DNA of 27,564 nt from JAUICS01 sp964384335 (GTDB taxonomy: Bacteria > Pseudomonadota > Alphaproteobacteria > Micavibrionales > Micavibrionaceae): contig CAYLKN010000027.1 in NCBI GenBank assembly GCA_964384335.1, forward strand, positions 1-27,564, read 5' to 3'. The notes under the pieces are model-generated. The model was not told the DNA's origin. It saw nothing but the letters and a program-made list of their open reading frames with translations, and made no database searches. A program made the translations under genes and the position numbers. Shown one piece after another: positions 16,032 through 23,577 of the stretch; the stretch's first letter is position 1; each line of letters begins with the position of its first letter.

Positions 16032-16199
16032 GCGGTCAAGACTGAGTGGGAACACTGTTTAACCGTTATTATGATTTCTGGCTTTTCATGATGGTCTGCC
16101 GGGTTGAAACCTGTAAACAGAATGCCATTGTTATTTATACGTTAAAGATTACTTCATAATTAGACTTTACATTACATTTATAATGAACTCGGAGTGCGA

Positions 16200-18626
16200 A
16201 TGACCCAGACATCATCAACCGAAACTCTTCCGGTTTTACCGCTGAGGGATATTGTTGTATTTCCATACATGATCGTTCCTCTGTTTGTGGGAAGAGAAAG
16301 ATCTGTCGCCGCACTTGATAACGTTGTGTATCATGACAAGCAGGTGTTGCTGCTTACCCAGAAAAGCGCGGCAGACGACGATCCAAAACCAGATGATTTG
16401 TATTCCATCGGCACGGTCGGCAGTATTCTTCAGCTGCTTAAACTTCCGGATGGGACGGTTAAGGTTCTGGTTGAAGGCCTACGGCGTGTCAAGGTTTATG
16501 AATACACTGACAAAGAAGACTATGTCGAAGCCAGAATTGAGGAGTATAACAGCGAAGAAAATGAGGACGATCCCGAACTCAACGCCCTGGCAAAGGCAGT
16601 TTCAGGACACTTTGAGCAATATGTAAAGCTGAATAAAAAAATACCGCCCGAAGTCATTGTGTCAGTTAATCAGATCGAAAGCCCGTCAAAAATGGCGGAT
16701 ACAATTGCGTCTCACCTGTCTCTCAAACTTGATGAAAAGCAAAAGATTCTGGAGTTGCCGACAGCGGCGGAGCGTCTTGAAAAGATATACGGAATGATGG
16801 ACGGGGAAATAAGTGTTCTTCAGGTCGAGAAGAAAATCCGCGGTCGTGTCAAACGCCAGATGGAGAAGACCCAGCGTGAATACTACCTGAACGAGCAGAT
16901 GAAAGCCATTCAGAAAGAACTGGGTGAGGGTGAGGACGGACTTGATGAAATCGGAGAGCTTGAAAAACGGATCGAGGATACAAAACTTTCCAAAGAGGCC
17001 CGCGACAAATGCAAGGCAGAAATCAAAAAACTTCGCCAGATGAGTCCGATGTCTGCAGAGGCAACGGTGATCCGCAATTATCTTGACTGGATTCTCAGTA
17101 TCCCCTGGAACAAAAGATCACGCGTTAAAAAAGACTTAAAGGAGGCGCAAAAGGTTCTCGATAAGGATCATTACGGTCTTGAAAAAGTGAAGGAACGTAT
17201 TCTTGAATATCTTGCGGTTCAAAACCGGACAACAAAGGTTAAAGGGCCCATATTGTGCCTTGTTGGCCCGCCGGGCGTCGGAAAGACGTCTCTCGGCCAG
17301 TCCATTTCAACCGCGACAAACCGAAACTTTGTGCGTATGTCCCTTGGCGGCGTCAGGGATGAAAGCGAGATCAGAGGCCACAGACGGACTTATATCGGCG
17401 CATTGCCCGGAAAAATCATACAGGGTATGAAAAAGGCCAAAACGTCAAATCCTCTTTTTCTGCTTGATGAGATTGACAAGCTAGGCATGGACTGGCGCGG
17501 AGATCCGAGTTCCGCTCTGCTTGAAGTTCTGGATCCTGAGCAGAATCATAACTTTAACGACCATTATCTTGAACTGGATTATGATCTGTCCAATGTCATG
17601 TTTATCTGCACGGCCAACACATTAAATATGCCGCGTCCTCTTCTTGACAGGATGGAAGTCATCCGCATTTCAGGCTACACCGAGGATGAGAAAGTGCAGA
17701 TATGCAAACGCCACCTTCTTGAAAAACAAAAAAAGGCAGCCGGTTTAAAAAAGAAGGAATTTTCAATATCCGATCCCGGTATACGGGATCTCATACGCTA
17801 TTACACAAGGGAAGCAGGGGTAAGGAACCTGGAAAGGGAGCTTGCCAACCTGTGCCGGAAGGCTATTAAGGAAATTCTGATGAAAGGGCGGAAACAGGTC
17901 CGCATAAGTTCAACCAATCTGGGGCGTTACGCAGGTGTCCGCAAATATCGTTACGGTGAGATTGAGGAACAGGACAGAATCGGTGTTGTCAACGGTCTGG
18001 CCTATACCGAAACGGGTGGCGACCTTCTTTCTATCGAGGCAACCCATATGCCCGGAAAAGACGGAAAGTTGTCAACCACCGGCAATCTCAAAGACGTTAT
18101 GAAGGAATCCATAACGGTTGCCGAAATGCTTATTAAATCCCGTGCGGCTTCTTTCGGGATACCGTCGGATTATCTAAAAGACAGAAATATTCACGTTCAC
18201 GTGCCCGAAGGGGCAATTCCGAAAGACGGCCCGTCCGCGGGCGCGGCCATGCTTACCTCAATCGTGTCTACCTTAACGGGCATTGAGGTCCGCCGTGACA
18301 TTGCGATGACGGGTGAAATCAACCTGCGTGGTTACGTTACGGCAATCGGCGGTCTTAAGGAAAAACTTCTTGCGGCACTCAGGGCCGGAATTAAAAAAGT
18401 CCTGATACCCAAGGAGAATGAAAAAGATCTGCCTGAAATACCGAAAAACGTGAAACAAAACATAGAAATCATCCCTGTAAATACGATTGAGGAAGTCCTG
18501 ACTCACGCTCTTGTTAAGCTTCCGGTCCCCATCATTGAGGAAGATGAAGACGAAATTTCAAACGAAAAAGAAGAATTTCATCCAAAAACCAAAGAAAATA
18601 AGGATGAGGACGTAATTCGCCATTGA
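16200..18626 (+). CDS. lon: Lon ATP-dependent protease (LonA)
   Basis: 808 residues. Cytoplasmic AAA+ protease for misfolded and regulatory proteins. An N-terminal substrate domain (LPVLPLRDIVVFPYMIVPLFVGR) is followed by a coiled-coil region (about 200-270), AAA+ module with Walker A GPPGVGKTS (356-364) and LFLLDEIDK, then the P domain with the Ser-Lys dyad Ser679 (PKDGPSAG) and Lys722 (GGLKEK), at the same numbering as E. coli. The acidic C-terminal 30 residues are extra. ATG 16200 is preferred to GTG 16194 because GGAG (16191-16194) sits 5 nt before it and GTG 16194 would overlap that site. hup follows, as is typical. Confidence 0.97.
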   Translation: MTQTSSTETLPVLPLRDIVVFPYMIVPLFVGRERSVAALDNVVYHDKQVLLLTQKSAADDDPKPDDLYSIGTVGSILQLLKLPDGTVKVLVEGLRRVKVYEYTDKEDYVEARIEEYNSEENEDDPELNALAKAVSGHFEQYVKLNKKIPPEVIVSVNQIESPSKMADTIASHLSLKLDEKQKILELPTAAERLEKIYGMMDGEISVLQVEKKIRGRVKRQMEKTQREYYLNEQMKAIQKELGEGEDGLDEIGELEKRIEDTKLSKEARDKCKAEIKKLRQMSPMSAEATVIRNYLDWILSIPWNKRSRVKKDLKEAQKVLDKDHYGLEKVKERILEYLAVQNRTTKVKGPILCLVGPPGVGKTSLGQSISTATNRNFVRMSLGGVRDESEIRGHRRTYIGALPGKIIQGMKKAKTSNPLFLLDEIDKLGMDWRGDPSSALLEVLDPEQNHNFNDHYLELDYDLSNVMFICTANTLNMPRPLLDRMEVIRISGYTEDEKVQICKRHLLEKQKKAAGLKKKEFSISDPGIRDLIRYYTREAGVRNLERELANLCRKAIKEILMKGRKQVRISSTNLGRYAGVRKYRYGEIEEQDRIGVVNGLAYTETGGDLLSIEATHMPGKDGKLSTTGNLKDVMKESITVAEMLIKSRAASFGIPSDYLKDRNIHVHVPEGAIPKDGPSAGAAMLTSIVSTLTGIEVRRDIAMTGEINLRGYVTAIGGLKEKLLAALRAGIKKVLIPKENEKDLPEIPKNVKQNIEIIPVNTIEEVLTHALVKLPVPIIEEDEDEISNEKEEFHPKTKENKDEDVIRH

Positions 18627-18793
18627 GTTTCCCTGAAAAACAGGCATAATTGATTTTGTTGTGAGCTGGGGAAATCAAAAGTTTCAGTTATTTCACCGCT
18701 TCACGGCAATGTGTTCCGGATTTGAAATCTTTTACTCAAAACCGAAATGCATTTGGGTTTATTATTTCAACTTTAAAAGAAAAGGGGGTTCCC

Positions 18794-19069
18794 GTGAATA
18801 AAAAGGAACTTGTTGCTAACGTTGCAAATGACACCGGTCTTAGCCAGAAAGATGCGCAAAACGCACTGGACTCTGTCATTAAAAACTGCACGCATGCGCT
18901 GAAAAAGGGTGATGACATCCGTCTCGTTGATTTCGGTACATTTGTTGTAACTCACCGTGCGGCAAGCAAGGGACGCAATCCGCAAACAGGTCAGGAAATC
19001 AACATTCCTGCATCCAAGCAGGTTAAATTCCGTGCCGGTAAGGCTCTGAAAGACACTGTTAACAGCTGA
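18794..19069 (+). CDS. hup: HU-family DNA-binding protein
   Basis: 91 residues, the standard HU length. Nucleoid-associated protein that bends DNA. The helical dimer body is NKKELV...AQNALDSVI and the signature is VDFGTFVVTHRAASKGRNPQTGQEINIPASK, with the proline-tipped DNA-binding arm (INIPAS). The start is GTG 18794, with AAGGGGG at 18782-18788 and 5-nt spacing; a longer frame back to TTG 18722 adds residues absent from the family. It lies 167 bp after lon, the usual neighbour. Confidence 0.95.
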   Translation: MNKKELVANVANDTGLSQKDAQNALDSVIKNCTHALKKGDDIRLVDFGTFVVTHRAASKGRNPQTGQEINIPASKQVKFRAGKALKDTVNS

Positions 19070-19076
19070 TTTCATT

Positions 19077-19138
19077 AACACAATTGTTTCGGCAGGGGCT
19101 GTGTGTTGCAGACTTGCACACATGGCCCTTGTTGTGTT
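19077..19138 (+). terminator. stem-loop after hup, probable terminator
   Basis: Outer arms AACACAA / TTGTGTT enclose an inner imperfect stem GGGGCTGTGTG / CACACATGGCCC. It begins 7 nt after the hup stop and ends in a T/G-rich stretch. It may end the lon-hup transcript before tRNA-Val. Confidence 0.4.
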
Positions 19139-19161
19139 AAATCATTTTACGTTTTCATCAG

Positions 19162-19237
19162 GGGCGGTTAGCTCAGTTGGGAGAGCATCTCGTTTACACC
19201 GAGAGGGTCGGCGGTTCGAGCCCGTCACCGCCCACCA
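19162..19237 (+). tRNA. tRNA-Val (anticodon UAC)
   Basis: Acceptor GGGCGGT/ACCGCCC, discriminator A, encoded CCA. The anticodon stem TCTCG/CGAGA encloses TTTACAC, giving UAC. D arm AGCTCAGTTGGGAGAGC, T loop TTCGAGC. 76 nt. It lies between hup and the asparaginase-family gene. Confidence 0.97.
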
Positions 19238-19268
19238 GTAAAAAAGCCCGATTATTCAAGAACGATTG

Positions 19269-20429
19269 ATGCAGAATACGTTTAACCCCGATCATCTTCT
19301 TTCTCACCTGACGTTTATTAAAAAAGAAAAACTTACCCGTTTTGTTGATGAAACCAACCGGATCTCAAAAAAGGACATTCAAGACAGAAAACTTGTGATT
19401 GCCCTTGGAACCGGGGGCACGATCTCAATGAGGATTGAAAACGGTATTGGCGTACCCGATCTTGATTTTGAAGGCATGTTCCGTTTTGCCAATCCGATAT
19501 TAAAGGATCATTTTGTTGTCAAAAGCCTGGACTTGTTCCAGATAGACAGCTCCCAGATGATCTATGCCCATGTCCGCGACATGGCCATTGCAATGATTTA
19601 TATCTGGCACAGGCTGACCGTTCCGTTTATTGGATTCTTTGTTCCCCACGGGACCGACACAATGTCATATTCCAGTGCGGCGATTTCTCTGATGATGGGT
19701 CAGGGACTGCCCTTTTCGGCCGTCTTTACGGGGGCTCAAAAACCGATCCAGGAACCCATGAACGATGCGAACTCAAATATCAGGAACGCCCTTTATACTC
19801 TTGCATCCCTTCATGATAACGCCATGGCCGAAATAGTTGTTGTCATGGGTAACAAGGCGATACTGGCGACCAGTTCCGAAAAAATCGACGATATAGAAAC
19901 GGAAGCGTTTGATGCCCCGTTGCATAAATTTGTGGCACGCTTCGGGCGTCTGGATTATCCGGTCAGGATTGCATCATGGCTTAAACCCAAGCGTGATGTG
20001 CCTTTTGAACCTGTTATCATCCCGGATGATTACGGCCACACACTTGTCGTTCGCTCTGTTTTGGGGTTAAACCCCGCTATTGTTAAAAGGCAGGCCATGG
20101 ATCCGGATATCAGGGCTGTTATTTTATATTCTTACGGTGCGACCACATTTGAGAACACGATTATTGACACACTGGCAGAGGCAACTCAGCACCGCAAAAT
20201 CCCATTGTTTTATATCAGCCCGGTGAATGCGGAACCCAGAATTGGATATGAATCCGGATTAAGGCTTAAAGAAAAAGGCGCGCATCCACTTTATATGACA
20301 CTGTCCTCGGCACTGGCAAAGATTGAAATCGCATTTCATAAACACCCCGGGGATCTGGATACAATTACGGATTTTGTCACAACGAATTATGTCGGCGAAA
20401 TACCCTCCGAATCCTCGCGCTACTATTAA
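19269..20429 (+). CDS. asparaginase/glutaminase-family protein (type I-like)
   Basis: 386 residues. It probably hydrolyses L-asparagine to aspartate and ammonia. Both threonine motifs are present: ALGTGGTIS (Thr51) and VPHGTDTM (Thr129-Asp130), plus AVFTGAQKP. No signal peptide is visible, so it is cytoplasmic. The first 40 residues are a helical extension before the core. GatD (Glu-tRNA amidotransferase) is related, but no gatE is nearby. ATG 19269 is preferred to the overlapping TTG 19266. The C-terminal 49 codons and the following bases are repeated at 23574-23735, flanking the accessory island. The gene itself is intact. Confidence 0.85.
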   Translation: MQNTFNPDHLLSHLTFIKKEKLTRFVDETNRISKKDIQDRKLVIALGTGGTISMRIENGIGVPDLDFEGMFRFANPILKDHFVVKSLDLFQIDSSQMIYAHVRDMAIAMIYIWHRLTVPFIGFFVPHGTDTMSYSSAAISLMMGQGLPFSAVFTGAQKPIQEPMNDANSNIRNALYTLASLHDNAMAEIVVVMGNKAILATSSEKIDDIETEAFDAPLHKFVARFGRLDYPVRIASWLKPKRDVPFEPVIIPDDYGHTLVVRSVLGLNPAIVKRQAMDPDIRAVILYSYGATTFENTIIDTLAEATQHRKIPLFYISPVNAEPRIGYESGLRLKEKGAHPLYMTLSSALAKIEIAFHKHPGDLDTITDFVTTNYVGEIPSESSRYY

Positions 20430-20443
20430 AACTGCGGGCCAGT
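20282..20443 (+). repeat. 162-bp direct repeat, left copy (3' end of asparaginase gene)
   Basis: It spans the last 49 codons of the asparaginase gene and 14 bp beyond the stop. It matches 23574-23735 with 5 mismatches; 129 bp (20306-20434) are identical. Four of the five mismatches lie within the first 24 bp. The pair flanks the accessory island like the direct repeats around an integrated element. Confidence 0.95.
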
Positions 20444-20841
20444 TCAGATGCAAGAGTGTGCGTCTGGCAGCTGGAAGCCGGGAGCACCAAACACTCCTAC
20501 TGATAGCCAACGGCTTTTAGGCCAGTACAAAACATCGGGCCTTGAACATGACAGTCGCGCCCGGCCATAAGACCGAGTGCGACATCTTTGATAAGTTCGA
20601 TGAAAATGTATTGAACGCATCAATGTCGGTTGATGCCAACCGCACAGTATCAAGGGGTCATCAAGCCCCGGACGGTTCATAACCGTCACTAAAGTGTATG
20701 CGTCAGGAACGTTGCGGTATCAAGCAATCAGAGAGCGCTTGTTCTTACTGCGGCAACAAGTGGATACTATCCATTAATAACTCTGTATGGTAATAATTGA
20801 TTAAGGAATGTGTTCAACAATATAAGTCAAGTAAAACAAAA
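20444..20841 (+). other. left end of accessory island, about 400 bp without a confident gene
   Basis: This stretch follows the left repeat. Two short plus-strand frames look coherent but are too small to call. One is 20548-20682 (44 aa, acidic; KTECDIFDKFDENVLNASM). The other is 20698-20793 (31 aa, with C-x2-C-G spacing, ACSYCGNKW), which resembles the end of a zinc-ribbon protein. GGCCAGTACAAAAC at 20520-20533 is close to GGCCAGTGCACAAAAC at 23729-23744 beyond the right repeat, so part of the original downstream sequence of the asparaginase gene may survive here. No promoter or integrase is recognisable. Confidence 0.4.
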
Positions 20842-21318
20842 ATGCGGCTTAGGAAGCTCGTGGCAGAACCGAAGACACAGAAGGATGATACGGATTGGCG
20901 TGGCGATGATATACCGCCACGTCATGCACCATGCTTTGTCAAAACTCTGCCCGTTCGTTCCGGTTGGCAATGGCGATCAGCACGCGCCGCAGTGAATGAC
21001 AATGATCGTGAATACGTCTTATTATGTCGCTGTAACCCGCATCGTGATAATTGGAGTTCTATCCTCATTCTAAGAACGGAAGACGGTGGTTCTGTTATTG
21101 GACGGTTTGAATTCCACGGCAGCCATCCCGGACTACATATTCATGCGCATTGTGATCGAGGCGGCTTAGAAAGCGGACCAACGGGTATGGATAATTTGGC
21201 GCGTATACCGGATACCGAACAGGAGCATCGCCGCACGAATGCATGGACAGAAAACGGCTTCTGGGAAGCCTCCAAACGCTTCTTCCGAATAGAAGAAGAG
21301 AAGGGGCCATTATTATGA
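20842..21318 (+). CDS. unrecognised His-rich protein, partner of the DUF1828 gene
   Basis: 158 residues from ATG 20842; the frame stays open upstream to TTG 20797 and neither start has a good ribosome-binding site. I do not recognise the family. Visible features are LLCRCNPHRDNW (59-71), a His-dense core FHGSHPGLHIHAHCD (His92, His95, His99, His101, His103, Cys104, Asp105), then GPTGMDNLARIPDTEQEHRRT and a C-terminal TENGFWEASKRFFRIE. The His cluster followed by Asp looks like a metal site, so a metal-dependent hydrolase or nuclease is possible, but this is inference. Its stop overlaps the ATG of the DUF1828/1829 gene (ATGA), so the two form a coupled pair as in toxin-antitoxin or defence modules. 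Confidence 0.7.
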   Translation: MRLRKLVAEPKTQKDDTDWRGDDIPPRHAPCFVKTLPVRSGWQWRSARAAVNDNDREYVLLCRCNPHRDNWSSILILRTEDGGSVIGRFEFHGSHPGLHIHAHCDRGGLESGPTGMDNLARIPDTEQEHRRTNAWTENGFWEASKRFFRIEEEKGPLL

Positions 21319-22109
21319 TTGATGCTCTACAATTAGAGAAGGCTCTATGTTCCACCTTCTGTTCATCCATCACAGTGAACCCGGTTCCTTGTGGCTATGC
21401 TGTTAGTACACTGTTCAAGGATAGATCAGGAGATCGTCTTGGCTTCTATGTTGTAGAAGATGAAGATGGATATCGCATAGAAGATGATGGTGAATATCTC
21501 TCCCGCCTGATTGCATCAGGAATTGATGTGCAGAATGGTCAGCGAAACACTCTATTAGAAGGTATTCTAATGAATGGTCATGCTCATTGGGATGTAGATA
21601 CATTCGAGATCAAGACTGAGAGCTTCCCCGCACCGGAGTTGCCGAAGCGCATGGTGTCATTCATATCTTCATTAATCCGTGTGCGTGACCTCGAATTATT
21701 GACACGTGAAGTTGTACGATCGACATTCAAGGAAGATGCAATATCGGCGATTGAAGAGCGCTTCGGCGAAGTTGCAAACTTCGATGAGAACGCACCAATT
21801 ATGCCACAATTCAAGGAATTCCCGTCTGAAATGAACATTCGGCCCAAAGCGATGGGCAAGCCTGCGGCTGTATTCTTTGCAACCAATAGCAGCAAACTCG
21901 ATGAAGCTGTTATGTTGAAGCAAGAAGCAAAGCTCGCCGGACAGAAAGACTTCGCTATTGTTGCTATGATTGAGACTGCGGACATGGCGAATATTAGCAA
22001 ACGTAAGTTTCAACGTGCGCAGAACCGCTCAATTATCATGCCGATCTTCCGGGGTGATGAAGAGAACGCCCTCAGCCTTATTGCTGAGCGTATGGATGTA
22101 GCGGCTTAA
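21315..22109 (+). CDS. DUF1828/DUF1829 domain protein
   Basis: 264 residues. The N-terminal half looks like DUF1828 (about 5-100: GFYVVEDEDGYRIEDDGEYLSRL, where this family has a 'v.L.DDGetl..L' core). The C-terminal half looks like DUF1829 (about 140-255), the domain known to accompany it. Biochemical function is unknown; such proteins are scattered in mobile and accessory regions of bacteria and phages. ATG 21315 has AAGGGG (21301-21306) at good spacing and overlaps the stop of the previous gene by 4 nt. The gene converges with the deamidase-like gene, with 52 bp between the stops. The domain call is from recalled family patterns, not a search. Confidence 0.75.
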   Translation: MIDALQLEKALCSTFCSSITVNPVPCGYAVSTLFKDRSGDRLGFYVVEDEDGYRIEDDGEYLSRLIASGIDVQNGQRNTLLEGILMNGHAHWDVDTFEIKTESFPAPELPKRMVSFISSLIRVRDLELLTREVVRSTFKEDAISAIEERFGEVANFDENAPIMPQFKEFPSEMNIRPKAMGKPAAVFFATNSSKLDEAVMLKQEAKLAGQKDFAIVAMIETADMANISKRKFQRAQNRSIIMPIFRGDEENALSLIAERMDVAA

Positions 22110-22161
22110 CAAATTACTCTGCAATCAACTTATGTGAACACAACACCTGGGCCGCTCATAT

Positions 22162-23190
22162 CTAAGGAACCAAAGCCGGGTAGCGAGATGAAGTGTCTCT
22201 GGTAATTTCATAACTATCTGGTAGCTTACCTTTCCTAAGGTCGTATTCTTTCTTCAGAAGGCATTTTGAGGCTGACAAGGTCATCAGCCTAAGCATCGCG
22301 TCGAGCAGACTTGCGTCAGGTTGCAACCATGCCGCAGCAGATCGGAACGGTGTAGGCTCAACCACTGAGCCTGTTCTCAGATCAACAATGAGTGTTTTAG
22401 AGCCGGAACTGGCAACATCAAACTGAGCTTCTATGCCATACTTAGCAAATGCCTCTTTAACCTTAATAAGGTCTTCGTCGCTGCGCTGTCCACTCACAAG
22501 CGTTACAGTGGTTTTGCCCTGAGTGTGCCCATTGACGTTCATTAAACTCGGGATGGAGGCGTCTAGGTCCGTATATTCGTCAATGTGTGCAAGGCTCACG
22601 AGAGGATGCTCCTCTCCATGAACTTTCGTTACAACGGCGACGCCGACACATGGACCGATGCCATATGTACCTATGTAATTAACGCCAACTACAGGACCCT
22701 GGGCTGTTGCATACTTTCTTTGAAACACTCCCGCTATAATAGCATCAGCCTCTGGCATTTGATGAGAATATTGCGCAGGGTTACCAGCAACGGCAGCATC
22801 AACAACCTTTTTCTTTTGATCGCCCATTAAGTTTATATAATCTACCATTAAGTCATAAATTTTATTTCCTGTCCTGGTGCCAGCTGCCCAAAGTTTAAAT
22901 AATATGTCATCATACGGAATTAATGGATGACCGGGTGCAATAGCAACAAGTCGTCCCTGATCATCCAACTCAAACTTCATGTATTCGAGGAGGTTGAGGC
23001 GATCTGATGCATTGCCGCTAAGAAACGTATTATTCTGCCGATATAGACCAAAGGCATCATTATGTGTTATACATATGGTGTTTCCGTTGCGGTGAGGTAA
23101 GAAGTCTTCCGCCAGTTTGCCCATTGCATCCATAAAGTGCTTTATTTCGAACTCTTGTGGCTCTGGTAATATAACTTTAAAGTCCTGCAT
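22162..23190 (-). CDS. CheD/NTAN1-like Cys-His deamidase candidate
   Basis: 342 residues, start ATG with GGGAAG 5 nt upstream. No signal peptide or membrane segment. The region 170-285 reads like N-terminal asparagine amidohydrolase (NTAN1) and the CheD fold: YIGTYGIGPCVGVAVVT places Cys181 after a GP turn, VSLAHIDEYTD places His202 about 20 residues later, and then come DASIPSLM, a strand TVTLVSGQRSDED and KTLIVDLRTGSVVE. In NTAN1 the corresponding pattern is 'TTCHIVVLRH...CLTHCDG...LEVHLVGGFSDD'. The Cys-His spacing suits a thiol deamidase or amidohydrolase. The first 165 residues have no recognised domain and could bind a target. It could also be a CNF-like effector enzyme. Function is inferred. 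Confidence 0.55.
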   Translation of the reverse strand: MQDFKVILPEPQEFEIKHFMDAMGKLAEDFLPHRNGNTICITHNDAFGLYRQNNTFLSGNASDRLNLLEYMKFELDDQGRLVAIAPGHPLIPYDDILFKLWAAGTRTGNKIYDLMVDYINLMGDQKKKVVDAAVAGNPAQYSHQMPEADAIIAGVFQRKYATAQGPVVGVNYIGTYGIGPCVGVAVVTKVHGEEHPLVSLAHIDEYTDLDASIPSLMNVNGHTQGKTTVTLVSGQRSDEDLIKVKEAFAKYGIEAQFDVASSGSKTLIVDLRTGSVVEPTPFRSAAAWLQPDASLLDAMLRLMTLSASKCLLKKEYDLRKGKLPDSYEITRDTSSRYPALVP

Positions 23191-23213
23191 CTATTCTTCC
23201 CGCTTCCAAATAT

Positions 23214-23279
23214 ATTAACAAATAATTAACAAATAATTAACAAATAATTAACAAATAATTAACAAATAATTAACAAATA
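23214..23279. repeat. 11-bp AT-rich tandem repeat array running into the assembly gap
   Basis: The unit AAATAATTAAC is repeated without change: five full copies (23220-23274) with partial units on both sides, about 6 unit lengths in total. It lies 24 bp upstream of the deamidase-like start codon and ends at the run of Ns. The bases right after the gap (ATAAT) could be another partial unit, so the array may span the gap. The period is near one helical turn, like iterons or protein-binding arrays. Confidence 0.95.
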
Positions 23280-23379
23280 NNNNNNNNNNNNNNNNNNNNN
23301 NNNNNNNNNNNNNNNNNNNNNNNNNNNNNNNNNNNNNNNNNNNNNNNNNNNNNNNNNNNNNNNNNNNNNNNNNNNNNNN
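23280..23379. other. assembly gap (100 N)
   Basis: Exactly 100 N, the conventional placeholder for a scaffold gap of unknown size. Genes of the island may be missing here. The tandem array on its left side is the likely cause. Confidence 0.99.
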
Positions 23380-23406
23380 ATAATCTATTTGCCATAATAA
23401 ATCAAG

Positions 23407-23577
23407 TTATATCTTGAAAGCTCTACAAACAGAGCTTTCAACATACTCAATCCCGCGTTCACGGTCTTTTTCACTTCCGGCCATGAGCACGGCGATGATG
23501 TCGGTGTGACCCATACCGCCGTGAGCAAGGTGTTTGACAATTGCAACATCAAGGATACTACGGACGATGGCAAGCAT
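23407..23577 (-). pseudogene. truncated reading frame at the right edge of the island (3' fragment)
   Basis: A minus-strand frame of 56 codons from ATG 23577 to a TAA at 23407-23409. Codon choice and composition look like real coding sequence (AIVKHLAHGGMGHTDIIAV, then LMAGSEKDRERGIEYVESS). No ribosome-binding site precedes the ATG, and the frame hits a stop within the asparaginase-tail repeat. It therefore looks like the C-terminal remnant of a larger gene cut when the repeat was joined. I do not recognise the family. Confidence 0.5.

Noticed and set aside
16179..16184. Perfect TATAAT just before lon
   Set aside because: Transcription would begin at about 16191, on top of the ribosome-binding site, leaving a 9-nt leader; no -35 lies at 16-18 bp. 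I do not call it the lon promoter.
20444..20689. 81-aa minus-strand open frame at the left end of the island
   Set aside because: Composition is unlike a folded protein, and the opposite strand has a more coherent short frame; not enough to call.
23214..23279. CRISPR array
   Set aside because: The units are 11 bp and contiguous with no spacers; this is a simple tandem repeat.
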